From Tipula vernalis (lineage: Eukaryota > Arthropoda > Insecta > Diptera > Tipulidae): a stretch of DNA of 64,000 nucleotides. The stretch lies in the NCBI GenBank assembly GCA_958295665.1, contig OY282558.1:328077106-328141105 (forward strand). The letters are read 5' to 3'. This document shows, piece after piece, positions 47,213 through 58,479 of this stretch. The position numbers and the translations under genes were made by a program. The notes below the pieces were generated by a model. That model was given only the letters and a program-made list of their open reading frames with translations, had not been told where the DNA came from and did no database searches. How positions within the stretch are numbered: position 1 is the stretch's first letter; every line of letters starts with the position of its first letter.

Positions 47213-47652
47213 GCCAGTTTACACTTGCTTTCTTGCATTACGTTTCTCACCTTGTTCCCTTCCTCTGTACCTACAAACACAATTTCGAGGTTAGGATTCT
47301 TTAATTCTTTTTTCGCCAAACATTTTTTTTAATTCAAGCAATTTCTTCGCACTAATACAAACAAAAACGATATATCAAATATTTCAACGTTGCATTATTT
47401 TTTTTCGTTTTCGTATTTTATCGACGTAGTATTCGTGAGGAATGGCTAGCATTCATAAAAAGGGAATACTGAATAAAAAAAAACTTAGATAAATTAATCA
47501 AAATAATTTTCCCTAGGAAATTGCTGTTCTCATCCTTTACATATACATAGACAAATAATTCAAAAGAAACGCGTTTCAAGAAACTAGTGTAAACGTCGAT
47601 TGATTTTTTGAAAGCAGAGAAACGTAATGCAAGAAAGCAAGTGTAAATTGGC
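47213..47652. mobile_element. MITE of 440 bp spanning the inner edge of the left arm
   Basis: The left end ccagtttacacttgctttct continues to tgcattacgtttctc; the complement lies at about 47617-47652 with one mismatch. The inverted arms include only its first 307 bp; the other arm holds the matching partial copy at 55328-55636. No target duplication is clear. Confidence 0.85.
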
Positions 47653-47959
47653 GGATTGACGATTGGAGGATTACGAGTACCACGTAGCGAAAAAATTTGG
47701 AACTGATCTAGCTATCCCAATTTGACGTTTAAGAGGTGATTTACATTTGTTATTGGACTTTTTAAGTGTTGCTAATTGTGTTTTTTCGAATTAAAACTTA
47801 AAACAAATAAAAATTATATTAGTTTTGTGTTTTAATATTTCTACAACAATTGTGTTATAATATTTTTGTTATTACGAAATGTCATTTAAGGATAGCTAGC
47901 TCAGTTCTTAATTTGTTCGGTAGGTCGGCGCTTTTCGAACATTTACAATCGTCAATAAC
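47653..47959. other. No recognisable gene
   Basis: Unremarkable AT-rich sequence between the MITE and a possible hAT end. Confidence 0.4.
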
Positions 47960-48812
47960 CAGTGTTACCACTTTGACACAATTGTATCAAATTTGGTACA
48001 TTTTGCCGATACTAGAATTTCGATACATACCTTTTAATTTTGGTACATTCCTTTGAAAACTTTCACTTAATTTCTGTTATTTAATTATACATATTTATAA
48101 GAAGTTCGTTTTTTTATCGAAAATCTCAACGTGAATGTTTATTGGGTTTATTTTCCGGTTGGGTTTTGAACCACACTTATTAAAATTTTGTGTAGTGGGG
48201 GGTCATTGGTTATTTATGTCGAATGGGGTTTACTGAATTGTGAAAAATAATCATAATCAACGGTATCTCCTCAACTCAAGTACTCATTACGACAGTCGCA
48301 GCAAGAATTTTGAAATATTTCATATTAAAGTGTTTCGTGTCCGTGTGTAAAACAATTAAAAAAAGTTAAAAAAAAATATACGTATCGATAATCGATAATT
48401 GATCAATTTTTCCTATTTTGTGGGACATTTACATGTTTAATTTTTTTGTGATGTACATATGTAATTATATAAAATGTTTTAAGTTGTGATTTTACATAAG
48501 TCTTAAAAGCGCTACAGACGATCCGATTTGGTCGGACGGTCGGACCAATTTGGTTGGATTGGATGTAAAATCGGATAGTGTGTATGCATGTCGGTCGAAT
48601 AAAATTATGTTGGATGTGTCGGATGGAAATTCCATCCGACCGTCTGACCAACGGTCGGTCCGATAAGTCGGATCGTCTGTAGCGCTTTTTAGAATTAGCA
48701 TGCCATGTTTTCTATTTGGGCTTATTATTAATAATAAATATTTAATAAAAATAATTAATTTGGTCTTTTTTATAAGTTATTAGGTACATACAACTGTCGA
48801 AGGAAACTCACA
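47960..48812. promoter_or_regulatory. Possible hAT terminus and 5' region of the BED-hAT gene
   Basis: CAGTGTTACCACTTTGACAC at 47960 has the form of a hAT end and precedes the hAT gene by about 850 bp. I found no matching complement downstream, so it could be a separate nested hAT that has lost its other end. A Harbinger-type MITE occupies 48506-48688. Confidence 0.45.
48506..48688. mobile_element. PIF/Harbinger-type MITE with TTA target duplication
   Basis: Inverted ends AAAGCGCTACAGACGATCCG (48506) and its complement (ending 48688); TTA flanks both (48503-48505 and 48689-48691), the usual Harbinger target. The 183 bp body is rich in tcggtcgga-like motifs and folds back along most of its length. 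No coding capacity. Confidence 0.9.
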
Positions 48813-51800
48813 ATGGTTGGCCGACCGAAAGGAAAAGCATTTAATGAGCTGGGGTTTTATTTAGGAAAAAATAATGGGAAGCACGTTGCAACTTGCACGG
48901 TCTGTAACAAACAACTGCAGAATACCGCAAGTAACAGATTAAAAGGGCACAGGTAAAGTAAAAATATATTTATTTGTTACATTTAACATATTTGATAATT
49001 TAACATGTTACAGAAATATTTGCAAAATACCAACCGACACTGACAATAGTAAGAATGATACTAATATTGTTATATTAGATAGCAGTGACACTAACAGGAG
49101 TGATGCGGTAAGTCAAATGCTTAGGAGATTTGCTAATTTTTAGTTGTGTATGTAGATATTAGACTTTTAATTCATTGGTAAGATTTATTGTATTGTACGA
49201 GTATCATAGTTTTGTATACTAAACTGTTGTTTTGCTTATGAATATTTCCATGTGTCAGCTATTAAGTTGACTTTTTCAGTTGACAAATATGTATATAGTT
49301 CGTGAGCCATCAATTAAAGGTGGAGTTATATAGTCTTCTTTGTTATACTTTTTATTTCGAATTTTTTCCGAATTAAGTTTTTTGAAATTATATGACTTCT
49401 TAGAATTAGTTCAATAATCAGTCCATTCTACATATTATCATTTGATGGTTGTGGTCTGAACTTAATTCTGCATATAATATTGAATCTTCATAAGTCGTTA
49501 GATTATTTTTTTACAAAATTTGATTTTTGATTTGTCTGAAATAGTAGTATTGAACCTGGTAGTATGAGGGTCTTGAAAAATACTTGGATTGAATGACTTA
49601 TTATTTTTTCTTCTGAGTTTATGGTAAATGGGCACGGCAGTATTATGATTTTGAATTAACTCCGCTTGATCCAGATAGACAAAATATAAGATATCAGTGC
49701 ACATACATTGCATAAATCATGGAATTTTCAACATTAGCTATAGACCTACGAATGAGATCCCGAAATAAATTTAAAATAGACAAATCGCTTCTATCAAATT
49801 TTACCGAGTTATATAGGTTCTTATTTGAAATATAATGTTGTAAGTTTTCTAATTTTCTATACTTTGATAAATATCTTCTTATGTATTTCCTTTCGAATTT
49901 TCTTATTTTCTCCATTATTCTCGGAGTTTTGTTATACCATATTGGATCGCCTTATTTGATTATTAGCTTTATCAATAATTGATAACAGCTTATCTTAACA
50001 TGTTTTTTTAATGTTTTGCAGCAAAATAATTTATTTAACATAGCAAAAGCTTTCTGGTTGTTTCGAGTTATAGCGTTAAGATGTTTGTCAAAGTATTGAA
50101 TCTATAGTTATACTACCAACATATTTGGCCAAATCTTTTTGCTTAATTAATTTATTTTCTAGTTTGATGATTATTTTATTCAATTTTTCTTTTATATTTT
50201 TGTTTAGTTGGCTATACCACGTTTACACCATAGCTACTTTAATAGTTTAAATTATAAAATATTTTTCTCCACTAGTTTATACCACAGTTTTGTGAACACA
50301 AATTATAATAGTTTATAACTTTAGTGTTTTACCAATTTCATAATCCATCGCCATTTACACTTTTTTTTCATCAATAAACAAAAGATTGAAATAAAATGAC
50401 ATTTTTTGTATCTAAAAAGTATTATAGTATGGTTTACACCGCATAACATTATACCATACTTTTTAGATACGTACAATACTATAATAGCAAAAAAGTATGC
50501 GATAAAGTAATAAAGAATTTTACTTTGAGTTTATCGTGATATTTTTTTGATCCATACTTTTATTCTACTGGTGTAAACGTAATATTAAAATAGTCCTGGG
50601 CCCTGATTCTATAAAAAGATAATTTGTAAATTTTGTAAGCATTTAACTTTGTTTCGAAAATATTTACATTGAAAGTATTTTCTTAGGCCAGGCACGGGAT
50701 TTTGGAACAACAGTTTTTTGCGATACTTTGGCTGTGGGCGAATAGTCGGGTAAATACTCGCTTTACCTAAATTTTAACAGTGTAGACGGTAAATACAAAT
50801 ACCGTACTAAAAAGGAGGGTAAAAGAATGAAAAAATAGTAAATGGTTTGTTGTTGTTATTTTCCTGACATTTGTGTAACTTTAAATAATTATTGTGACAC
50901 ATTGCATTCTAATTATTATTAATAGTTAGAACAATTATAACAATTTATTAACAACAGGACATGGAGCCATTTTTCACCACCAAAAATGATATTTGAGAGA
51001 TATTTTATATTTTTTTGAAATGTTTACAAACATTTGACACAATTTTTGACATTTTTTTTGTACGTTGTGCCTACTATATACATTAGAATTTAACCCGCCA
51101 AACAATTTTTGACAAAAGTAATTACTAGAGAATTCGCACGACATCAGAGGTAACTGTGTTCTAAAATTTCAATTTACTGTACTAATCGATTTACCCGACT
51201 ATTCGTCCACAGCCTTTATCGAACATTATGTCTCTTTCTCTAGAATAAATTGGCTTACTGTTTTGCTTTTCAATTATTCTTTCTCTATTGCAATCGCAGT
51301 CTACTAGAATAAATTTGTTGGTTCCCCTTTTTCCTTTTTCGATAAGGTATTAAGTTCACCTGTATTTAAAAATTCAATTCGCGTCTACAATTGACGGATA
51401 ATAATATTATTACAATAATTTAAAACGTTTAATAATCCGTAGAAGAGAAAAAAGAAAAAAACAAAATCTTCAAACTAATATAATTTTTTTTTATAGGCGC
51501 TGGAAATTTCAAGTCAACAAAATATTTCTGAAACGTACGTTGTTCAGTCATCATTATCGTCCTCAAATCCAACGGTATGCTCGCAGCTATCGAATATTTC
51601 AAACCATCTTTCATCTAGTTACATAATAGAGTCGTCATCGTCATCAATCGATCAACCAATAATAGGTTCTGTAATATCGCTTGACCAAATCTCATCTAAA
51701 CAAAATATACAACGATCTTTCGGTTCCCCTAAACAAAATAAACGTGTTTCCAAAACAATGAAAAATACAAGTACCGTTGCAAATTATATAGATAGGCTAA

Positions 51801-53206
51801 ACGAAAAAGAGGAAAAGGAACTAAATGAGGAACTAGCCAAATTGATTTTCGGATGTAACTTACCTTTAAGATTGGTCGAATCAAAGCACTTCAAATCTTT
51901 TATTAGAAAGTTAAGGCCAGCGTACGCTTTAAAATTGCCAGGGCGCAAGGCGTTATCAACGACATTGCTGGACGATGCGTATTCCAATTGTATATCAAAT
52001 GCTAAAGCAAGAATTTCGGAGGAATCTGTATTATTGATTGATGGCTGGAAAAATAGCGCTAGCAACTCGAAGCTTGTGGTAACTATGTTGCATGATGCCA
52101 GTAACGAACAAGCATTTTTGCAAGCTTGGGACCTAACAGGTGAAAGTGAGACAGGAGAAAAATTAGCTGAAATCCTAATGGAATCCGTAGATATTGCAAA
52201 AGAATTGTACAATGCGAAGGTGTACGCTGTTGTTTCGGATAACGCTAGTTGTATGCTCAAAATGGGTTGACTTACTAGTCATATTTTATGGCACAGTACA
52301 TGTAATAGCCATACCGCAAATTTATTGGCAAAGGATGTGTTGGATACAGCCCTGACGGATAGGCTGTTAATTGTGCTCAAGGAATTTAAGCATTTCGACT
52401 TTGAAAAACAAATTGTTATGTACGGTGGCAGTAAAGTGAGCCTGCCTTGTGAGACGCGATGGTGCTCATACAGAGATGCATATCAATCATTAATAAATAA
52501 TTTGCAATACATGAAGAAGGTAACAGTTGAGTCCAAATGTAAAAAAGTTAAACCAGCGGTTGTGGCCCTTATTTTTGAAGACGAATTTATAGAAAAAATA
52601 AAGGATAATATTAAAATATTCGATCCTATATGCCATATAATTAATATGTGCCAATCAACGTCATTTTCTATTGTCGATTCAGCCAACTTATGGTTGGATC
52701 TTCAGTTACCTATTAAGTTCAAATTGAAACTAAATTCTAGAAAAGAAATGGCACTAAACGAATATGCCCTAACGGCATTTTACCTACATCCGCTTATGGA
52801 CAGTGGAAAACTTAAAAGTGAACATACTAATAAAATAAATAATTTTATACTACGAAAGTTTAACGGGGCCGGAATCGAAGAATTTGACGACTTCAGGTCA
52901 CAGAATCCATTTTTCAAAATGCTTTTTAAAAAATGCATTAAAAGACCACTCGTGTTTTGGAATATGGCACAAACAAAATACCCCATTTTATCCCAATTCG
53001 CAAAGCAACTGCTTAAAGTTCCTGCGTCATCAGCACAGATCGAGCGAGTATTTTCCAGCTGGGCACATGTACATTCGCCGATAAGAAATCGCCTAAGTTT
53101 CGAACGTTCTAAAAAGTTATTACACGTGTATTATTCACTAAGGATCAATGACGAATTGGACTATACTGAGTTAGAGGAAGAATTAGACGAGCTAATTCAA
53201 TCATAA
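48813..53206 (+). CDS. hAT transposase with BED zinc finger, three exons
   Basis: Exon 1 48813-48952 encodes a BED finger (ATCTVCNKQL, RLKGHR), completed by exon 2 49014-49107 (NIC), giving C-C-H-C. Exon 3 is 51497-53206. Splice sites are consensus (ag|gtaaag, cag|AAAT, cg|gtaagt, atag|GCG) and phases agree. After a Ser-rich linker come RKLRPAYALKLPGRKALSTT, VLLIDGWKN (first catalytic Asp), AVVSDNASCM (second Asp), ETRWCSYRDAYQSL, and the C-terminal dimerisation region VPASSAQIERVFSSWAHVHS, RNRLSFERSKKLLHVYYSLR with the catalytic Glu. Total about 647 codons. The only lesion is a TGA at 52268-52270 after MLKMG; the frame is otherwise open. Intron 2 (2.4 kb) holds two MITEs and a LINE scrap. 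The enzyme would cut hAT ends and make 8 bp duplications; whether it acts on the outer 44113/58947 ends is unknown. Confidence 0.88.
49498..50150 (-). pseudogene. LINE C-terminal scrap in the hAT gene's second intron
   Basis: Minus strand reads from about 50150 (a degenerate KDLAKYVGSITIDS-like start) to KIRKFERKYIRRYLSKYRKL, QHYISNKNLYNSVKF and LDQAELIQNHNTAVPIYHKL (49915-49500). This corresponds to the part after reverse transcriptase in Jockey-type LINEs. Several frame changes. Confidence 0.6.
50219..50580. mobile_element. MITE of about 360 bp with an inner hairpin
   Basis: Ends acgtttacaccatag (50219) and, complemented, acgtttacaccagtag (50580). An inner inverted pair gtatctaaaaagtat (50409) and atactttttagatac (to 50470) forms a second hairpin. 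Target duplication not seen. Confidence 0.78.
50730..51214. mobile_element. MITE of 485 bp in the hAT intron
   Basis: Ends ggctgtgggcgaatagtcgg (50730, continuing gtaaat) and the complement ending at 51214 with one mismatch. TTT precedes the left end and follows the right end, a possible 3 bp duplication. A similar 26 bp end lies at 61691-61716. Confidence 0.88.
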
Positions 53207-53424
53207 AATCAAATAATTATTGTATGTTATGTAGATAATATGTATGTAAATTAAGTTTATACTTAAAAGTTTAAATTAAAATAATACTTTTTAGGACTAT
53301 GTCCGCTTTATATGGTTACCAACTTAAATCTAAATTTTTATATTTTTACTTTACTTTTTATAATAAAAATATGCAAGTGTATTTTAATACATATTTGATG
53401 ATTTGACTTTTATTTATATAAAAT
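53207..53424. other. 3' UTR of the hAT gene
   Basis: AT-rich with aataaaa at about 53363; ends where the Helitron 3' terminus starts. Confidence 0.5.
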
Positions 53425-54112
53425 CTAGCTGAATTACCTGGCGTCGCACGGGAGAACCTGAGAAATTGAAATTTTTTGAACTTCGGATATTTTGCAAGAA
53501 ATCTCTCGACGTCTCTGTAGTTGCAATCATTTATCAAAGGAAATCATCAGTAGCTGAGTTCAGTAACTTTCCATTATTTCAGGGAAATAAGGGGGGGGGG
53601 CACATATTGATATTTTAAGATTTGCCTGTATTGTAATTGCCTCCTGACAGGCAACAGGCAAGTATGGGAACATTATAGAACATTCTCAATGATAATGTTT
53701 GACATTACTTTCTGCACTTCTTTCAGTACGACCTTCGTATATATCATATACGTATGTATGTATATATAAACAATTTTTTGATGATCAATGTGAATAATAA
53801 ATAAAATATTATACTTTTAACTTTTATTTCAATGCTTTTGGATAAACAATATTTTTGGTTTTTCCATTCGGTGGGAAAATGAACAAATTTTTTGGCATTG
53901 CCACTCTGGAACAAGCAACATATAGTTGGCCATGCGAAAAGCATGAATTTTCCAAATTCACACCAGCTATTTTCAATGATTGTCCTTGGGCTTTATTAAT
54001 TGTCATTGCGAAAGCAAGGCGCAATGGAAATTGTAGACGCTTAAATTCAAACGGCAAATCGCTGTGAATCATAGGAATGAGCGGAATTAACACATTTTCG
54101 TCTTTATTTATT
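53425..54112 (-). pseudogene. Helitron 3' portion (helicase end and CTAG terminus)
   Basis: The minus strand from 54112 reads LIPLIPMIHSDLPFEFKRLQ, FPLRLAFAMTINKAQGQSLK and SCFSHGQLYVACSRVAMPKN, the end of a Helitron PIF1-type helicase, ending near 53824. About 400 bp further comes a short GC-rich hairpin (cccgtgcgacgccaggta, complement of 53436-53453) and ctag at 53425-53428, the typical 3' end, next to A/T host sequence. The run of ten G at 53593-53602 is inside. The 5' part of the element is missing. Confidence 0.85.
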
Positions 54113-54779
54113 ATAAACTATGTACTAGCGATTGGAACGGTGGCATTAATTGACGAAAATAGAAAGTAAAATAAATTCTAAAATATAATTATTTCCGAAG
54201 TTTTATAGAATATCGAAGCAGCGCACTATGTTACATTTCAAAAGAGGGTTTAAATTTATATAAAACAGTGTAAACACAGAATATCACAAAACAATGCATG
54301 GCACAGAACTGCGGACCGATTAAATAGTACTTCAGTACAAAATCGTGTATAGTAATCAAAATAATTTAAGCTGGACTTGACAAAACAACTCATTGCATAA
54401 TAATGGATCATTAGTATGCATATTATGAATGACGTAGAAATTTGACTTAAATTTAAATTATTATTTAAATTTATTTAAATTATTATTTGAATGCTTGACT
54501 TAAATTTAAATTATTAAAATTAATTTCCTTAATTAAGTTAATTTGATAAATTACATTAATTGAATTAATTATATTCAATTAAATTAAAAAATTAATAATT
54601 AATCAAATTAATAAAATTAAATAATTAACTAATAAAATAATCAAACTCCCGTGAATGAATTTAAAAAAAACGAAATTTTAGTAAAAAATTGTACCGGGGC
54701 TCTTAGACCACGGAGTCCAGCTCCATCAAAAATATCGTAAGGTTTGTTCTGGACATGCAATATATACATGGTGACAATT
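54113..54779. other. No gene; AT-only low-complexity tract
   Basis: 54430-54650 is almost entirely ttaaatt/aattaatt-type repeats. No coding region. Confidence 0.6.
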
Positions 54780-55190
54780 TCATGATGATAGGTTGAGCGA
54801 CTGAGGCACCCATTCGAAACAAATAGATAATTGTAAATCTATGTAAAGTAAACAATTAATTCTTAATCCAGGGGACCCCTCGAATTTGAGCATTCCATGT
54901 TTTGATGATATGATTTCCCATAGAATCCGGTGGCATAACTTGATGACCTGGCTATATCTTGTACTTAACTTCTCCCCCTTTAAAAATCCTCGTCTCGTGG
55001 ATCAGACAACAATACCACTGGGAATACAACCAATTCAACTGAACTTTTATCAGTTTAGTGTCTTCTTTTGGAAGCCAAACCATCTTACTCCGTTCCTTGT
55101 ATCCCATTCGTGCAATGAAGATGATAACTGCCATTAAAATGGTTGCTATTATTCCAATATCTGTTGCGTTATTGTTGGGAATATTTTAAT
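54780..55190 (-). pseudogene. Possible 3' end of an LTR retroelement (env-like tail, polypurine tract, LTR start)
   Basis: The minus strand from 55190 has a hydrophobic segment (IGIIATILMAVIIFIARMGY) followed by a basic tail, then a purine run aaagggggagaag (complement of about 54968-54980) and agttaagtacaag. A membrane segment, polypurine tract and AGTTA start fit an env-bearing gypsy-type element, but the rest of the gene and the LTR partner are absent. Low confidence. Confidence 0.35.
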
Positions 55191-55327
55191 TCTTTAAAGT
55201 GATACCAGTTGATTCAGAATAATAATAATAATAAAAACGGTTTTTACAGGCCATTACTGGCCCGTACTGTGTCAGCAATCCGGCTACATCGGTTTCGGTC
55301 CCGAGCTAGCTGTAGGCGAACCAAAAA
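55191..55327. other. Short link to the right arm
   Basis: Contains (ata)n and a segment with acggtttttacaggcc; its inner edge is the end of the right inverted arm. Confidence 0.4.
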
Positions 55328-56380
55328 TTCCTAGGGAAAATTATTTTGATTAATTTATCTAAGTTTTTTTTTATTCAGTATTCCCTTTTTATGAATGCTA
55401 GCCATTCCTCACGAATACTACGTCGATAAAATACGAAAACGAAAAAAAATAATGCAACGTTGAAATATTTGATATATCGTTTTTGTTTGTATTAGTGCGA
55501 AGAAATTGCTTGAATTAAAAAAAATGTTTGGCGAAAAAAGAATTAAAGAATCCTAACCTCGAAATTGTGTTTGTAGGTACAGAGGAAGGGAACAAGGTGA
55601 GAAACGTAATGCAAGAAAGCAAGTGTAAACTGGCTGAATAGACCAAATAGTTTAAATATAGGGTAATTCAATGCGAACTGCTTGATGCCATTTTATTATA
55701 TACAAAAAGGTCATACAAAATTTTACAATAGAATCGTAAACGACCGGAAGTGATAAAGAAATTATGGTTTCCCATTTATAATATAAAATCAAACTTTTAT
55801 TCAGAAATAAAGGCATGATTTTCAATATTTACAAATATCTATAAGAACTATGTCGATTTTGATGGATCACCCTCTACAATATGGCCAAAAAAATACAAAA
55901 AATCACAACAACTGTCATTTATAAAAATACATATATTTATTTGCAAATATGTATATATCTTAATATATACCTATTTGTAAATAAATATTATTTGAAATTT
56001 AGGAAAATAAAATATTTAAATTAGATAATATAAAATGTTTTATTTAAATAAAAAAATACAAATTGCAGCCGATTATCAAAATTTTGTGCTTTATTATGTT
56101 TCCAAAACCGATCAAAAGATGTCTCTTAATTCAAAAATGTTTAGTCGAAATAAAACGAAAATTGGTGTATTTTAGCAAATTTAATTTCAAGTTATATTTA
56201 TTATATGTATTATTATTCGTACATATTTGTCTAATAAGGATAGTCCCGCACAGCTTATTTATATTTACGCAGTTCCTCACTTTGATACATACACATGTAT
56301 AGTATCGTCAAGCAAACACTATGGCCCATAATTTTGTCCTTGGTCCGTTTTAACGAACGAAACATAGTGTGATTCCGATC

Positions 56381-56719
56381 CTAACGACCGCAAATAATTC
56401 CTTCGACGTTACAGCACATGTTCTTAAAGGACTCAATTGATTCAGGATTTCTTTTATTTATTTTCTTCATTTTTGAATAGGCCATACGTTTCGCAAGTTT
56501 GTGATAAACTGTGAAGCAATCATGACAAAATGTGGAATGGCAAATTTGTGGATACATTTTATACTGGTTCCCGAATCTTAGCATTTGAATGATTTGGCAA
56601 CTACACACCACTGAACAAAAATATTTTCTCGAATAGCCCATCATGCATCGAAAAATAGCTGAATTAAACATCAACGAATAATTCTCTTCTCTGCAAAACA
56701 TGAATTCATTTGATCGCAC
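56381..56719 (-). other. Right-arm copy of the unrecognised Cys-rich frame
   Basis: Identical to the translation of 46128-46466; see that entry. Its preservation follows from arm identity. Confidence 0.3.
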
Positions 56720-57585
56720 CTTTTAATCCGTTCGCTTTAATTTTATGACGCAATAATCCAAACCTAAATTTGTACCGGGTATTTCTGTAAATGACGGTCA
56801 CTGTTCCGCACTTGAAACGGCATTCTCGCAGGTTGAGTTATCTTTAATTTAAGAGGGTGAAACGGGTACAATATAATATTTTGTGATACTTACTTATATT
56901 TGTTAACGAATCGAGATAAATTGTGAAATTACGCCCCGCGTCGGCGAGTTTTATAATAATAGTTAATTGATGCTTTTTGTAATATACGCTGTAATTTCAC
57001 CAATGGATGGCTCTGTGACCCAATCAATTGTTGTGTATACATTTTATTTAAAAGCTCAATATTATTGCGTTTGTGTTGGTGCATTTATTGCAAATTAGTT
57101 TTTATTTTAATTTAATTATAGTGAATTAATAAAACACTTGTCTCTTAAAGAATTTTTGATGATGTGTAAAATAAACATTCTAGATACCATTTCAATAATA
57201 ATATTTCAAATCAATAAAAGTTTTTATTCAAGAAAATTGGGGTAAAAAAAATTGGACTTTACATATGTTTTGTATGGGAAAAATTTGAGAATCCCATTGT
57301 ATCAGTGGTTAATTCATTAATAAGCATTGATAGATCAAAAACTGTTGGCGTAAACTGTAAAAGAATTAAACCCATTATCGAACTGCTGATGGTTTATTAC
57401 ATTTTAATCCGATGAAAAATGAAGAAAATTTTAGTAAAATTTAAGGAATGAATAAAAAATACGTGAATACCGTTTCTTAATTTAAATACATTTCGTTTTG
57501 TATTGTAGAAATCTACCACAAAAAGTGTCAGTTATATTTGCGATGTAGTTTTTAATAGGGTATACTGTTTGTGATCTGAGTATAC

Positions 57586-57945
57586 AGTGTGTGTATCTGT
57601 TGCGAAAACAGTTCGACAATATATATTTGAACCGGTGCCAGGCCTTCCCGGTGCTTTACCTCTGCCACCAAATCCTAATGATTATTTTAATTTGCAATCA
57701 TCTGAAATGGCAGTTTTACCACCTGGTGTGAAATTACATCAATTACCACTGGAAATGATACCTGGTGCACCTATGGTCAGGCATATAATACTCAGGCTAT
57801 TCCAATTCCGGCAACGGCACAAACGGCTTTAGCAACATCAACGGCAGCAGTTGCAGCCCAAAGCGGAGTGATATCACCAACACCGGGTGGGGTTCATTAT
57901 CCCAGTCAAGATCCATCACGACTTGGCGTTATTAAAAAGCAATAA
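57586..57945 (+). pseudogene. Right-arm copy of the proline/alanine-rich 3' exon
   Basis: Same exon as 44902-45261, with one change (Pro instead of Leu in VPGLPGALPL). The acceptor-like tatacag precedes it at about 57578-57585; stop at 57943-57945; an aataaa string follows near 57980. The same one-base slip is present. Confidence 0.55.
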
Positions 57946-58479
57946 AATATTTTTATTTTTTTGTACATTTTGCATTTTGGAATAAATATGAAAATGAGTT
58001 TAAAAATTTATTTTAAAATTTTGACTTTTCGTTATAGTAAATTAAATCCATTTAGGTGAGAAAATGGCTACGCTCTAGCCGGTCGATCTGTGCCATTACA
58101 TAAAACACATTTATTTTGGTAACTTATTTTATTCCGCAAACATACAAAAATAACATAAAAATACAATTTTTCGAATTGAACTATCCTAAAATTGTTTATA
58201 CTTTTCATAACCCTTAACTAATTTCTCGTACACTTTTTGTCCAGCATCGTCGTTCGACAGCCGAAAATACAAAAATATAAAATTTCTTCATTTGACTCGG
58301 TGATCATAACATGGATAATAAAGGAAATTAAATAAGGCAGGAAAATAATGATTCTGACTTAAGTTTTTTTAATTTTAGTAAATTTTAATTATTGTTATTA
58401 TTATTATTATTATTATTATAATTTTATTTATTTTGTAAAATTTCGTTTTTGACAGATAAGAAAAATGGTCGACTACTAC

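Larger units (their letters stand above)
44365..47519. repeat. Long inverted repeat, left arm (3.15 kb)
   Basis: Starts gtagtagtcgaccatttttc and ends ccctaggaa. It is the inverted copy of 55328-58479. Comparing by eye I saw only about six single-base differences plus length changes in runs. It contains a (taa)n tract (about 44424-44452), exon-like 3' ends of two convergent genes, an unrecognised 112-codon frame and most of a MITE. Confidence 0.93.
55328..58479. repeat. Long inverted repeat, right arm (3.15 kb)
   Basis: Inverted copy of 44365-47519. It begins inside a MITE (ttcctaggg at 55328) and ends ggtcgactactac at 58479. Differences seen by eye against the left arm include single bases at about 55855, 57036, 57120, 57138, 57648 and 58093. 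Confidence 0.93.

Noticed and set aside
44365..58479. Polinton/Maverick or viral genome with long terminal repeats
   Set aside because: No DNA polymerase, ATPase or capsid genes were seen, the inner arm edge cuts a MITE, and outer ends with an 8 bp duplication are hAT-like.
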